DNA from: Gammaproteobacteria bacterium
GTDB lineage: Bacteria > Pseudomonadota > Gammaproteobacteria > Chromatiales > Chromatiaceae
NCBI GenBank assembly: GCA_020445405.1
Contig: JAGRGQ010000032.1
Coordinates: forward strand, 1 to 41,964
Direction of reading: 5' to 3'
Length of the DNA stretch: 41,964 bases
The position numbers and the translations under genes are program-made. Under the pieces are notes generated by a model. It made no database searches, had not been told where the DNA came from, and saw only the letters and a program-made list of their open reading frames with translations. This document shows positions 34,913 through 41,964 of the stretch, one piece after another (within the stretch, counting starts at the first letter, position 1; each line of letters opens with the position of its first letter).

Positions 34913-35329
34913 CTATATTTTGTCGATGATCTTGGTGTTGATCTCTTTCAGCAGGCCGATTTGCGTGCGCTTGATATACTCGATCGCCCGCTTGCTCTGT
35001 TCACCGGTTTCTCCGGAGGATAGCACGATATCTATGGCCTCCCGGATAAGCCTGTCCAGCGTCTCCGAGGATAGATTGCTCTCCAGGAACTGTTTGATGT
35101 CAGGAATACCTTCAACCCGGAAGATATCCAGCCGGTCACGCGACGCATAGATGACCTCTTTGACCTCCTTCGCCAGAAGATCGCGGTCCAGTTCGAATCC
35201 CAGTCTTTTGCGCTGTTTGTGTATATCCTCAAACAGCTCGATAACACTGGACCTCACGCTCTGGGTGTGCAAATCGAAAAGTACCTTGAACCCCTTTCGA
35301 TCCAGCAGATTGGTTTTTACCGGCTCCAT
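34913..35329 (-). CDS. Hypothetical helical protein
   Basis: A 138-residue soluble, mostly helical protein, rich in Lys, Arg, Glu and Ile, starting MEPVKTNLLDRKGFKVLFDL. Stretches such as 'VIELFEDIHKQRKRLGFELD' and 'KRAIEYIKRTQIGLLKEINT' could form coiled coils. No motif is recognised. A perfect inverted repeat lies about 34 bases upstream of its start (35363-35381). Codon use is less GC-biased than the neighbours (several ATA and AGA-type codons), hinting at a different history, but the gene is too short to be sure. Confidence 0.55.
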   Translation of the reverse strand: MEPVKTNLLDRKGFKVLFDLHTQSVRSSVIELFEDIHKQRKRLGFELDRDLLAKEVKEVIYASRDRLDIFRVEGIPDIKQFLESNLSSETLDRLIREAIDIVLSSGETGEQSKRAIEYIKRTQIGLLKEINTKIIDKI

Positions 35330-35677
35330 GTAAGGTCCTGAAAATTTAGTGGTGTTGAAAACGGGTTATCGTTCATAACCCAATCCGCGGGCGCTTGTCG
35401 GAACCTCGCTCATCATCATGCGCGGCCGCGGCGCTTCCGGTTCATCGCGCGACGCGGCGGGCCCGATGCAGCCGATGCTACATCAACGGACCGCACCAAA
35501 GCCAGGCGCCAGAACCGCCAGCTCGCCAGCTCGCCAGCGGATCGTATCCGAAATCCGTCCCTGCGCTGTTTTGCCCGTCAGCCGGTACATCCTTTGCCGT
35601 GCGGCGCAGCGCGCTGCAGGTCCGCATTTCGGACAGCAACTCGATTGCCGGAAGATGGTGGGACAGGTTCCGGCCAG
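35330..35677. other. Intergenic stretch without a recognised gene
   Basis: Short open frames here have no start context or family character. Two structures stand out: the inverted repeat GGGTTAT-cgttc-ATAACCC (35363-35381), and a tandem GCCAGCTC tract (35517-35538, two full units and a partial). No promoter boxes are convincing. Confidence 0.5.
35363..35381. promoter_or_regulatory. Perfect 7-base inverted repeat, possible operator
   Basis: GGGTTAT-cgttc-ATAACCC is a perfect dyad with a 5-base centre, upstream of the minus-strand gene that starts at 35329. The size suits a dimeric repressor site or a small hairpin. Confidence 0.35.
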
Positions 35678-36604
35678 CTACTCCCACTCCATTTCGGCGA
35701 ATACCTGCTGCGCATTTCTGCCGGCAATGGAATCATAGTTCTGCAGATAACTGTATTGCGATTGATCCAGGCTGCCGATGGCCGAAATATCGCCGCCGTT
35801 TCCCATGAAATCCGCGACCGACTTGCGCAGAAAGCGCAAATATCCGTAGGTCTCTTTTTGCGCCCGGGACAGATCCGTTGCGTGGCCGTGCCCCGGTATC
35901 AGATACCGGGGTTTGTAAGCAGCCACCGTTTCAAAGACGCGCATCCAGCTTTTACTGTTGGACTCCGGCCCGACGCCCAGCATACGTTCAACAAAAACAA
36001 TGTCGCCGGTGAACATTACGCGCTTCCCGGGAAGCCAGACATAACTGTCGCCCGGCGTATGGGCCTGCCCCGAGTGATGAATCTCGAACTGGGTGCCACC
36101 CATCCCGAATTCGAACTGCGTTGCAAATGTCTTATCGGCATAGACCGCGGCGGTACCGGCGATCGACTCTTCCCGCACCAGACTGCCCAGTGCAATCAAT
36201 TGATCCCGTGCGCGCTTTTTCTGGTCCAGCAACGCTTTTTCGCTGGCGATGATCTGTGCGCCCCGCTGCCTGAAATAGCCGTTGCCCAACCAGCGATGGT
36301 CCTGACCCCCGGTATTGATGACGGTGACGACAGGTTTGTCGGTGACCGTTCTGATCAATGCGTCAATGTTTCCGGCGCCCTTGTAGGTGCCGCCCGAGTC
36401 GATCAGCACAACGCCGTCTGTTGTGACGACAAACCCGAAGGTGGCATTGTTGCCCAGATTCTCCTCTGTCCGGTTGCCCAACTCACCAACGATTGCGTAC
36501 ACGTCCGGAACCACTTTCTGCAGCTTCAGATTTCCGTCCGCCCAGGTGCGTCCGCAGACAAGCAGCATAACCAGGAGCGTTGCTGTTAAACGCGATACCC
36601 GCAT
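35678..36604 (-). CDS. Secreted MBL-fold hydrolase with reduced metal site
   Basis: A 308-residue exported protein (signal 'MRVSRLTATLLVMLLVCGRT', then WADG) of the metallo-beta-lactamase fold, closest in wording to the SoxH/quinoprotein-relay type. Strands 'GFVVTTDGVVLIDSGGTY', 'IHHSGQAHTPGDSYVWLP', 'MFTGDIVFVERMLGV' and 'LIPGHGHATDL' keep His196, Asp221 and His263 equivalents. The HxHxDH motif is replaced by 'NTGGQDHRWLGN': Asp-His remain, but the first two histidines are gone and the loop is one residue shorter. It may bind one metal or a different one. It lies 103 bases after the DUF3303 gene on the same strand. Confidence 0.8.
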   Translation of the reverse strand: MRVSRLTATLLVMLLVCGRTWADGNLKLQKVVPDVYAIVGELGNRTEENLGNNATFGFVVTTDGVVLIDSGGTYKGAGNIDALIRTVTDKPVVTVINTGGQDHRWLGNGYFRQRGAQIIASEKALLDQKKRARDQLIALGSLVREESIAGTAAVYADKTFATQFEFGMGGTQFEIHHSGQAHTPGDSYVWLPGKRVMFTGDIVFVERMLGVGPESNSKSWMRVFETVAAYKPRYLIPGHGHATDLSRAQKETYGYLRFLRKSVADFMGNGGDISAIGSLDQSQYSYLQNYDSIAGRNAQQVFAEMEWE

Positions 36605-36707
36605 AAAAAATCACTTTCTGTTGTGTTCGCGATGCCAACCGCTGCGCAGCATCGGGGCAATCGGCAGCGAACGGCGTGATGGCCGTCTGCTGTTTCGGTC
36701 TGGTTTA

Positions 36708-36983
36708 TCACGCCCGGGCGCGTGCCGCGGCTTCACCCGCTCCGGCATCATCGATCACCGGATAGGTCTCGATATTCAGCAATCCTGCCCACTGCGCCAC
36801 ATGATGGGAAACCGCCACCGGATCATCGGCCTCGCACAACAACCAGCCGCGGGTCGAACCCGGAGCATGCCAGCGACCCAATGATTTCAGCCCTGCCGGC
36901 ATCGGTGCCCCCTCCTCCAGAAACGCATCGAGTGCCGCATCGTAGTTTTCGGGCGGAATTGACCAGCAGATCATGTATTTCAT
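36708..36983 (-). CDS. DUF3303 domain protein
   Basis: A 91-residue soluble protein. 'MKYMICWSIPPENYDAALDA', 'LGRWHAPGSTRGWLLCEAD' and 'VSHHVAQWAGLLNIETYPVI' are typical of DUF3303, a small ferredoxin-like (dabb-type) fold of unknown role. GGAG lies eight bases before the ATG. The following 216 bases up to the dioxygenase gene hold no gene. Confidence 0.85.
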   Translation of the reverse strand: MKYMICWSIPPENYDAALDAFLEEGAPMPAGLKSLGRWHAPGSTRGWLLCEADDPVAVSHHVAQWAGLLNIETYPVIDDAGAGEAAARARA

Positions 36984-37199
36984 TTTTTTTCTCCGGGCGA
37001 TGGGGCTCGCTCACTGATTGAGTCGACCAATAATCCTTTTTCGTGTTTTTAAAAAGCGTACGCGCAGTCATACACACTGACAAGCCGGAATTTAACGCCT
37101 AACGGCGCCCGCGGTCGCGCGCGCTTCACCGGTTCTGACGGGTCGGCTGTTTTTCAGCCCCCCGTACCCAATGCTCCGCCGGTCTTGACTGCATTCGTA

Positions 37200-37997
37200 T
37201 CACCACAGATACATACTCGACTTTTTATGCATGATTTCGAGCTCGAAATAGTCTGAACAGGGCGCCCGGGCAACCCCGTAACAGACATGGAGAGGCAGCA
37301 GATGCTCCGCCCTGGGGTGGCAGAAGCGCGCACCCGGGGCCTCGGCCCAATGGACAAGTCTTTGCTCCCTCTCCTCCTCCGTACAGTCTGCACTGCAACA
37401 GGTTTCCACCAACCACTCCTCGAACGACAGGTTCGATACCTGCGACTCAAGCGTATCCGCGGTGAAGAACGCCTTTAAATTGTGGAAGGAGAAACCCGAG
37501 CCGACCACCAAAACGTTGTTCCCGCCGATCGATTCAAGCGCGCTGCCCAGCTTCAGGTGATCAGATGGATCGAGTGTGCTCACCAGAGACAACTGTACGC
37601 ATGGAATATTGGCTTCCGGATACATGATCTTGAGCGGCACGAACAGACCGTGATCAAAACCCCGCTTATCGTCCAGCCTGGCATCGATGCCCGCGTTGTG
37701 CAGCAATTTATGGATCTGATTGGCCAGGGGGGGGTTGCCTGAGCAGGGATATTGAATGTCATAGGCAGCTTCCGGGAACCCGTAGTAGTCGTAAATCAAC
37801 GCCGGACTCTCCCCCGAGGTAATGGTCGGCGTGCGCTCTTCCCAGTGCGCGCTGACCACCAGCAAAGCATCGGGTTTGGGGATTTCAGCGGCAATCCTCT
37901 CCAGGCATGACACCATTTCACGATGTCCGGGATCCTGCAGAAGCGGCATTGGACCGCCGCCATGAGAGATAAACAGCGCTTTGGGCGTCTGTGTCAT
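37200..37997 (-). CDS. LigB-superfamily extradiol dioxygenase (YgiD/DODA-like)
   Basis: A 265-residue class III ring-opening dioxygenase. Metal-binding histidines are visible in 'LFISHGGGPMPLL', 'LLVVSAHWEE' and 'RGFDHGLFVPLKIMYPEANI', with the late 'RAEHLLPLHVCYGVA' completing the family pattern. E. coli YgiD acts on 4,5-DOPA, but the natural substrate in most bacteria is unknown. The C-terminal half has five cysteines, including a Cys-Cys pair, more than usual. No aromatic degradation genes lie nearby. Confidence 0.85.
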   Translation of the reverse strand: MTQTPKALFISHGGGPMPLLQDPGHREMVSCLERIAAEIPKPDALLVVSAHWEERTPTITSGESPALIYDYYGFPEAAYDIQYPCSGNPPLANQIHKLLHNAGIDARLDDKRGFDHGLFVPLKIMYPEANIPCVQLSLVSTLDPSDHLKLGSALESIGGNNVLVVGSGFSFHNLKAFFTADTLESQVSNLSFEEWLVETCCSADCTEEEREQRLVHWAEAPGARFCHPRAEHLLPLHVCYGVARAPCSDYFELEIMHKKSSMYLW

Positions 37998-38487
37998 GTG
38001 ATCATTCCGTATGGTTGCTCAGGTTGTACCCCCGCGCGCAGCAGCAAAGCGGCACTGTATCTGAGTGATGCGGCGACGAACGATATCGGGCATTTTGTTA
38101 CCCCTCGGGGAATTTTACCAATCGACAGACGTAATGCAGCAGCGACGTCTGACGTAGACAGTCACGCGCATGCTGCGCAACTCGACATTGCCTTTGTCCT
38201 GAATATAACGCGAATTGACTCTCTCCTCGATTCGTCGTGCAACGCCAGCGTGTATTCTCCGGAGAGAGCGGCTAAGTCGCGCTGTGCCCATCCGCCTGAC
38301 GTCGGTCGCGGCCGAAGTCCATTGTGACACACGCGGCGGGCCGAATGCAGCGCTGCAGTGCGATACCGTATCAGCATTTCAACGGCAGCGCCCGAGAACG
38401 GCGGCCTCCAGGCAGTCGAGTTGACGGGCGCGGCGATTGGGCGCGCCCGGATAAAGAGGCAAAGCGCGGCTTTTTGCTGTCCGTGTT
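37998..38487. other. 490-base stretch without a recognised gene
   Basis: A minus-strand frame (38162-38578) and several plus-strand frames are open, but all are rich in rare combinations of Arg, Ser and Cys and overlap each other, as random GC-rich frames do. No tRNA, terminator or repeat was found. It could hold a decayed gene or the control region of the dioxygenase gene that starts at 37997. Confidence 0.4.
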
Positions 38488-39156
38488 TCAGGCATCGCCG
38501 GGCTTTTTCATGTTCAAGCCGCCAACTGGCCTCTCCAGGTGAACGACATAGGCCAGACTGCGACCGAAAAAAGCGCATGCGCGAAAGCCGGACGACTCTG
38601 CGAGTTTGAGAACCGCGTTGCGGGACTGAAAGTGCGGATCGAAGATCACCTCGACAACCGCAAGAATACCGCCGGGTTTAAGCGTGCCGAACAGTTCGGC
38701 AAAAGCTGCCGCGCGGTTTGGAATTTCTCCCAGGACGGTGACCAAAACCACACGATCGAAGTTATTTTTTGGCAGCGCTCCCTCCCCGATGGCGGCGGCG
38801 ATGAAACTCACGTTGGTGCAACCCGCCGATGCTGCCTTGGCCTTTGCCCGTTCGAGCATTCCCGGCTGGATATCCAGCGCTACGACCTGACCATTCGGGC
38901 CAACGCGCTGAGCCAGGGGGACTGTCAGACGCCCGGGCCCGCAGCCGGCATCCAGCACCTTCATGCCACTGGAGAGTGCCAGGGTTTCGACAATAAACGC
39001 GGCCCGGTTGGTTTTCGTGAAAGGGTTGTCCAGCTCCACCAGCCAGCGCAGCCAGACCGGGCATGGCAGACTCCGCCGGTTTGAAGCCAGCCGCCATATG
39101 ATGGCTATCAGTACAATCGCGGCGACAGCCGCGGGGATGCCGATTGAGTCAGTCAT
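38488..39156 (-). CDS. Membrane-anchored class I SAM methyltransferase
   Basis: A 222-residue methyltransferase with an N-terminal membrane segment (about 5-24, 'IGIPAAVAAIVLIAIIW'). Motif I is 'VLDAGCGPGRLTVPLA', motif II 'VVALDIQPGMLERA', motif IV 'FDRVVLVTVLGEI', and 'LKPGGILAVVEVIFDPHF' follows. The substrate is unknown; a membrane-tethered enzyme could act on a lipid or quinone. A 145-base gap separates it from the second methyltransferase gene on the same strand. Confidence 0.82.
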   Translation of the reverse strand: MTDSIGIPAAVAAIVLIAIIWRLASNRRSLPCPVWLRWLVELDNPFTKTNRAAFIVETLALSSGMKVLDAGCGPGRLTVPLAQRVGPNGQVVALDIQPGMLERAKAKAASAGCTNVSFIAAAIGEGALPKNNFDRVVLVTVLGEIPNRAAAFAELFGTLKPGGILAVVEVIFDPHFQSRNAVLKLAESSGFRACAFFGRSLAYVVHLERPVGGLNMKKPGDA

Positions 39157-39301
39157 GATCCTTATGGCTGAACCTGGCTAAACGTTCAATTCAGCCGCCC
39201 CCGATCCGGCAGTGGCATGTACGCCGCAATGCCGGACGCAAGCACAAAAGCCACGGAGAGTTGCAGCCCGACTGGAGATGGCTGCTGCGCGCACTTGACC
39301 A

Positions 39302-40084
39302 TTACACGATTCCTTTCGTTGCCCAGGCCCGGGCATTCAAAAAGATCGAGCCATTCTCCTCGACCGGCAGCCTCTGCGCCAACGCCTCCCTGAGATGCGC
39401 TCTCTCTGTTTCATCCAGCCTGGAAACATATGTGGGTGCGGGTCCCTGGCCGCCGAGAAACGGCTGCCAGTAATCATCGAAGTCGCTAAAGTGGGTAACG
39501 ATCTCGATCGGAGCGGCCTCAACGCCGGAAAAGCCGACCCGTTTGAAGGTGTCGATCAGTCGTTCGGCGTTGGAATCCGGAAAACGGCGGCTTTCGTGAA
39601 GATCGGAGGCGGACGGATTGAGTTCCACGACCACATCCCAGAACAGGTTCAGAAACTCCATTTTTCCCGCGTAATCCCAGATATACACCGCCACGGCACC
39701 GTGCTTGCCGGTTACCCGCTGCATTTCCGCGAGTGCCCTCTCGGGCTCCGGTATAAAATTCAGCACCAGGCCGGACACTGCAATGTCCACCGCAGCGTCG
39801 TCGACCGGCAACGACAGTGCACTGCCCACTTTGCAGCTGGCCTTGGCGCCGAGACGCTGCTGCGCCGTGCGTACGAAACCTTCCGATTGATCGATTGCGA
39901 TGAGCTGTTCCGGATTGTGCCTGTTGATAACCGCTTCGCTCAACGCCCCCGAGCCGCACCCGACATCCAGCCACCGCATCCCGGACGCAGGCGCCAGCCA
40001 GTCGACAAACTGCTCGGCGATCAGTCTGCTCCACCTTCCCATGTAGTATTCATACGGATCGCCGGATTGCCATGAGTCCCGCAT
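39302..40084 (-). CDS. Class I SAM methyltransferase
   Basis: A 260-residue soluble methyltransferase. It opens 'MRDSWQSGDPYEYYMGRWSR', a start shared by a group of uncharacterised methyltransferases, then motif I 'WLDVGCGSGALSEAVI', 'LIAIDQSEGFV' and 'VDIAVSGLVLNFIPEPERAL'. I chose ATG 40084 because GGAGG lies five bases upstream; the frame is open for 46 codons further with no family character. The substrate cannot be inferred. Upstream, 40085-40357 shows no gene. Confidence 0.85.
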   Translation of the reverse strand: MRDSWQSGDPYEYYMGRWSRLIAEQFVDWLAPASGMRWLDVGCGSGALSEAVINRHNPEQLIAIDQSEGFVRTAQQRLGAKASCKVGSALSLPVDDAAVDIAVSGLVLNFIPEPERALAEMQRVTGKHGAVAVYIWDYAGKMEFLNLFWDVVVELNPSASDLHESRRFPDSNAERLIDTFKRVGFSGVEAAPIEIVTHFSDFDDYWQPFLGGQGPAPTYVSRLDETERAHLREALAQRLPVEENGSIFLNARAWATKGIV

Positions 40085-40357
40085 ATCGTCCTCCACTCTC
40101 GTTTCCATGCCCGACGCTGCGTGCAGCGGCGCAATGCAGCAACGCTGCGAGGCGGCCGGATGAACGCAGCCAACGAAATTTTTCTCTGCAATGACCGCTT
40201 GCCAACCGTTTCGCGGACTCACCCGCTGTTGGCATGACCGGCTTCCGACACTCCCCCGGGCTGACCACGGTTGCCTCCGGAAATACGAGTTTGCCGGGAT
40301 GACGGTTAATTTATTACAACATCGGGCCGGGCGCCATCGCGCAGGCTCCGGATATCC

Positions 40358-41092
40358 TCATGTATTCTTCAATAGCCGGCGCGCGGTCGAGGGAAAAAAA
40401 CGATACAGCAGATAGAGGAGTTTTGTCTTTTCGATCAATATATCGTGCTTGTCCATCGCGATGGCATCGACCGCTTCGCCGGCCAGGAAATCGGGCGTTA
40501 TCTTGCCCTTGCCCCTGCCGTGTGTCATGCGGGTATCGACCAGCGAGGGAACAATCTCGAAAACGGCAACCGATGAGCCATCCAGCTGGTAGCGTAATGC
40601 CTGCGTGAAGCTGCGCATGGCGGACTTGGTTGCACAGTAGACTGCCGCGCTTTTTTTCGGCGCGAAAGCCAGTGCCGAAGTGATATTGACAATCGCCGCG
40701 CTGTTCCGACGCAGCAATAGCGGCAGCAAACGATCTGTCAGCCGGATGGGCGCAAACAGGTTGGTATCGAGCTCTTCCCTGATCAACGGCCCGTGTGAGC
40801 GCCCTTCCGTGAACTGGAAGTTGTGCTGAACCCCGGCATTGTTGATGAGCATATTGAGGTCCGGATGATTTGCCAGAACGGCATCGGCGAACCGGTCAAG
40901 AGACGGCTCGTCGGCAAGATCGCAGGGATAGGTCACCACATCGGGAAGTTGCTTTTTCAGCCCGGCGAGACGCCCCTCGTCTCTCCCGCAAACAATGATT
41001 TTATTGCCGTTGCGATGCAGCAGCCTGGTAAGGGCCAACCCGATACCGGACGCGCCTCCGGTGATCAAAATAGTATTGCCGTTCAGTTTCAT
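40358..41092 (-). CDS. Short-chain dehydrogenase/reductase (DltE-like)
   Basis: A 244-residue NAD(P)-dependent oxidoreductase. 'ILITGGASGIGLALTRLL' is the cofactor loop (TGxxxGIG), 'LINNAGV' the NNAG strand, and the catalytic Ser-Tyr-Lys lies in 'VNITSALAFAP' and 'AVYCATKSAM'. The C-terminal part resembles the DltE group. The substrate is unknown. I chose ATG 41092, at the family start, with GGAG nine bases upstream. It follows the Crp/Fnr gene by 91 bases on the same strand, so that regulator may control it. Confidence 0.9.
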   Translation of the reverse strand: MKLNGNTILITGGASGIGLALTRLLHRNGNKIIVCGRDEGRLAGLKKQLPDVVTYPCDLADEPSLDRFADAVLANHPDLNMLINNAGVQHNFQFTEGRSHGPLIREELDTNLFAPIRLTDRLLPLLLRRNSAAIVNITSALAFAPKKSAAVYCATKSAMRSFTQALRYQLDGSSVAVFEIVPSLVDTRMTHGRGKGKITPDFLAGEAVDAIAMDKHDILIEKTKLLYLLYRFFPSTARRLLKNT

Positions 41093-41183
41093 CTGCCTGG
41101 TCTCCGGATAGTCGGTAATGGAACAGGCCTGCAGCATAAGCGTTGCGGAGAAGGGATTCCTTAACCCGGGTTCAGAACGGCAG

Positions 41184-41795
41184 CTATTTTATCCGCCTGC
41201 GGATGCGGGAGAGCGCGACGTCGGTGATGCCGAGGAACGATGCAATATGATACAGCGGCAGCCTTGGCGCCAGTTCCGGTTCCTCCTCCAGGAAGTTTTT
41301 GTAGCGCTGTTCGGCTGAGTCGAGCAGGAATCCGGCCTCCCTGGCGCTTTTTCTCACGGCCAGGGTTTCCATGTACAGGCGCCCGAGATTGGCCCACGGG
41401 AGAGATTGTTGGTACAGCGTATTCAGATCCTGCAGCGGGATCGCCAGGGTCCGGGTGGGCTCCAGGGCCTGAATATGGAACCTGACGGGTTCAGGCTGAA
41501 GCGTATATTGTATCGCCCCGGCAAACTGGTTTTCCCGGGAAAAGGATTTATTGTGTTCTTTGCCATCCTCCGTTATGTAGTAAAAGCGCACCAGCCCGGA
41601 ACAGATAAAAAACACGCTTTTCGCGATTTCACCGGCCCGGTGCAGCATCGCCTCCCTGGCAAAAGATTGAGGCACGCAAATCGCTCTGGCCTGCGCGCGC
41701 ACCGATGGCTCTGTCATCCCGAAGCCGGCCAACACAGCATCCAGCTGGCTGAAACAGGTGGAGTCATCTGTCATTGCACCGCGGCTCTGCTTCAT
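41184..41795 (-). CDS. Crp/Fnr-family transcriptional regulator
   Basis: A 203-residue regulator. A cyclic-nucleotide-binding-like barrel spans about 10-125 ('LHRAGEIAKSVFFICSGLVR', 'YYITEDGKEHNKSFSREN'), followed by the long helix and a C-terminal helix-turn-helix ('LPLYHIASFLGITDVALSRI'). The phosphate-binding RxS of CRP is not evident and there is no Fnr cysteine set, so the ligand is unknown. I chose ATG 41795 (GGAG seven bases upstream); ATG 41774 is possible, and the frame is open further upstream. Confidence 0.85.
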   Translation of the reverse strand: MKQSRGAMTDDSTCFSQLDAVLAGFGMTEPSVRAQARAICVPQSFAREAMLHRAGEIAKSVFFICSGLVRFYYITEDGKEHNKSFSRENQFAGAIQYTLQPEPVRFHIQALEPTRTLAIPLQDLNTLYQQSLPWANLGRLYMETLAVRKSAREAGFLLDSAEQRYKNFLEEEPELAPRLPLYHIASFLGITDVALSRIRRRIK

Positions 41796-41883
41796 TGCCC
41801 ACTCCTCGATGACATGCGGCACACCGGAACGGGCCGGGAGCAGGGGCGGAAAGACCGGTCCCCGTCGATGCCGTTGCCGGGTG

Positions 41884-41964
41884 TCACTTCGCGGCTTTTG
41901 TACCCGCAGCGTGCAGCGCGAGAATATCGGCAATCGCGCGGTTCAGAGGCGTCGGGACATCTTT
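41884..41964 (-). CDS. C-terminal fragment, ketopantoate-reductase-like (partial)
   Basis: The last 26 codons of a minus-strand gene enter from the right edge and end in TGA at 41884. The peptide 'KDVPTPLNRAIADILALHAA' followed by GTKAAK matches the closing helix of the PanE/ApbA 2-dehydropantoate reductase family, where 'G-V-P-T-P-x-N' is conserved. Only the tail is visible, so the assignment is tentative. Confidence 0.5.
   Translation of the reverse strand, partial: KDVPTPLNRAIADILALHAAGTKAAK

Noticed and set aside
35395-35808. Plus-strand 137-codon frame
   Set aside because: It is rich in Arg, Ser and Cys, overlaps the MBL gene on the other strand and has no start context; treated as chance.
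38162-38578. Minus-strand 138-codon frame between the dioxygenase and methyltransferase genes
   Set aside because: It overlaps the methyltransferase coding end, has an atypical composition and no motif.

Overview
This looks like a chromosomal segment of a GC-rich, free-living or symbiotic gammaproteobacterium, probably a sulfur oxidiser of the Chromatiales/Sedimenticola kind. The basis is high-scoring resemblance by eye to gammaproteobacterial families (CheV, YgiQ, AlaC-Hom, ThrC, a LapA-type type I secretion operon, a 'tryptophan synthase beta-like' small protein) and a Gly/Tyr-rich secreted protein that resembles sulfur globule proteins. No rRNA, tRNA, CRISPR array, prophage or insertion sequence was recognised.

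Layout. 0-8.1 kb (all minus): the 5' end of a RelA-like gene, then a complete type I secretion cassette. Read in the direction of transcription this is ABC transporter, HlyD adaptor, LuxR-type regulator, a small RTX adhesin with a LapA-like retention module, and a TolC-family outer membrane protein. 8.2-13.9 kb: a small conserved protein, DUF1015, then a plus-strand run of a secreted beta-repeat/SUMF1 protein, a class II glutamine amidotransferase, a TSUP permease and an FKBP isomerase. 13.9-19.7 kb (minus): an intergenic repeat, an HDOD signalling protein with an unknown partner, an ArsM-like methyltransferase, and threonine synthase overlapping a Bacteroidetes-type LeuA2/citramalate synthase. 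20.1-24.3 kb: an XRE/ScfR-like regulator, a small conserved protein and an SH3-like lipoprotein, running convergently into a diguanylate cyclase.

24.4-28.9 kb: YgiQ radical SAM protein, then a sulfur-globule-like gene behind a striking promoter with two dyads and a long structured leader, followed by a strong terminator, a second copy of the intergenic repeat, and CheV. 28.9-32.5 kb (minus): alaC, homoserine dehydrogenase and an RpfE-like protein. 32.8-35.4 kb: five mostly unknown small genes, several membrane-bound. 35.7-41.96 kb (minus, looser spacing): an MBL-fold protein with a reduced metal site, DUF3303, a LigB-type dioxygenase, two SAM methyltransferases, a short-chain dehydrogenase, a Crp/Fnr regulator and the 3' end of a ketopantoate-reductase-like gene.

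Themes. Surface attachment and c-di-GMP-type signalling recur (retention-module adhesin, GGDEF protein with I-site, HDOD, CheV), although LapD/LapG homologues are not in the window. Threonine/isoleucine metabolism is split between two places (hom with alaC; thrC with LeuA2). The items that most deserve a second look are the very small LapA-like adhesin, the MerR-like promoter in front of the sulfur-globule-like gene, the four-fold beta-repeat/SUMF1 protein, the MBL protein lacking two metal histidines, and the pair of dispersed intergenic repeats.
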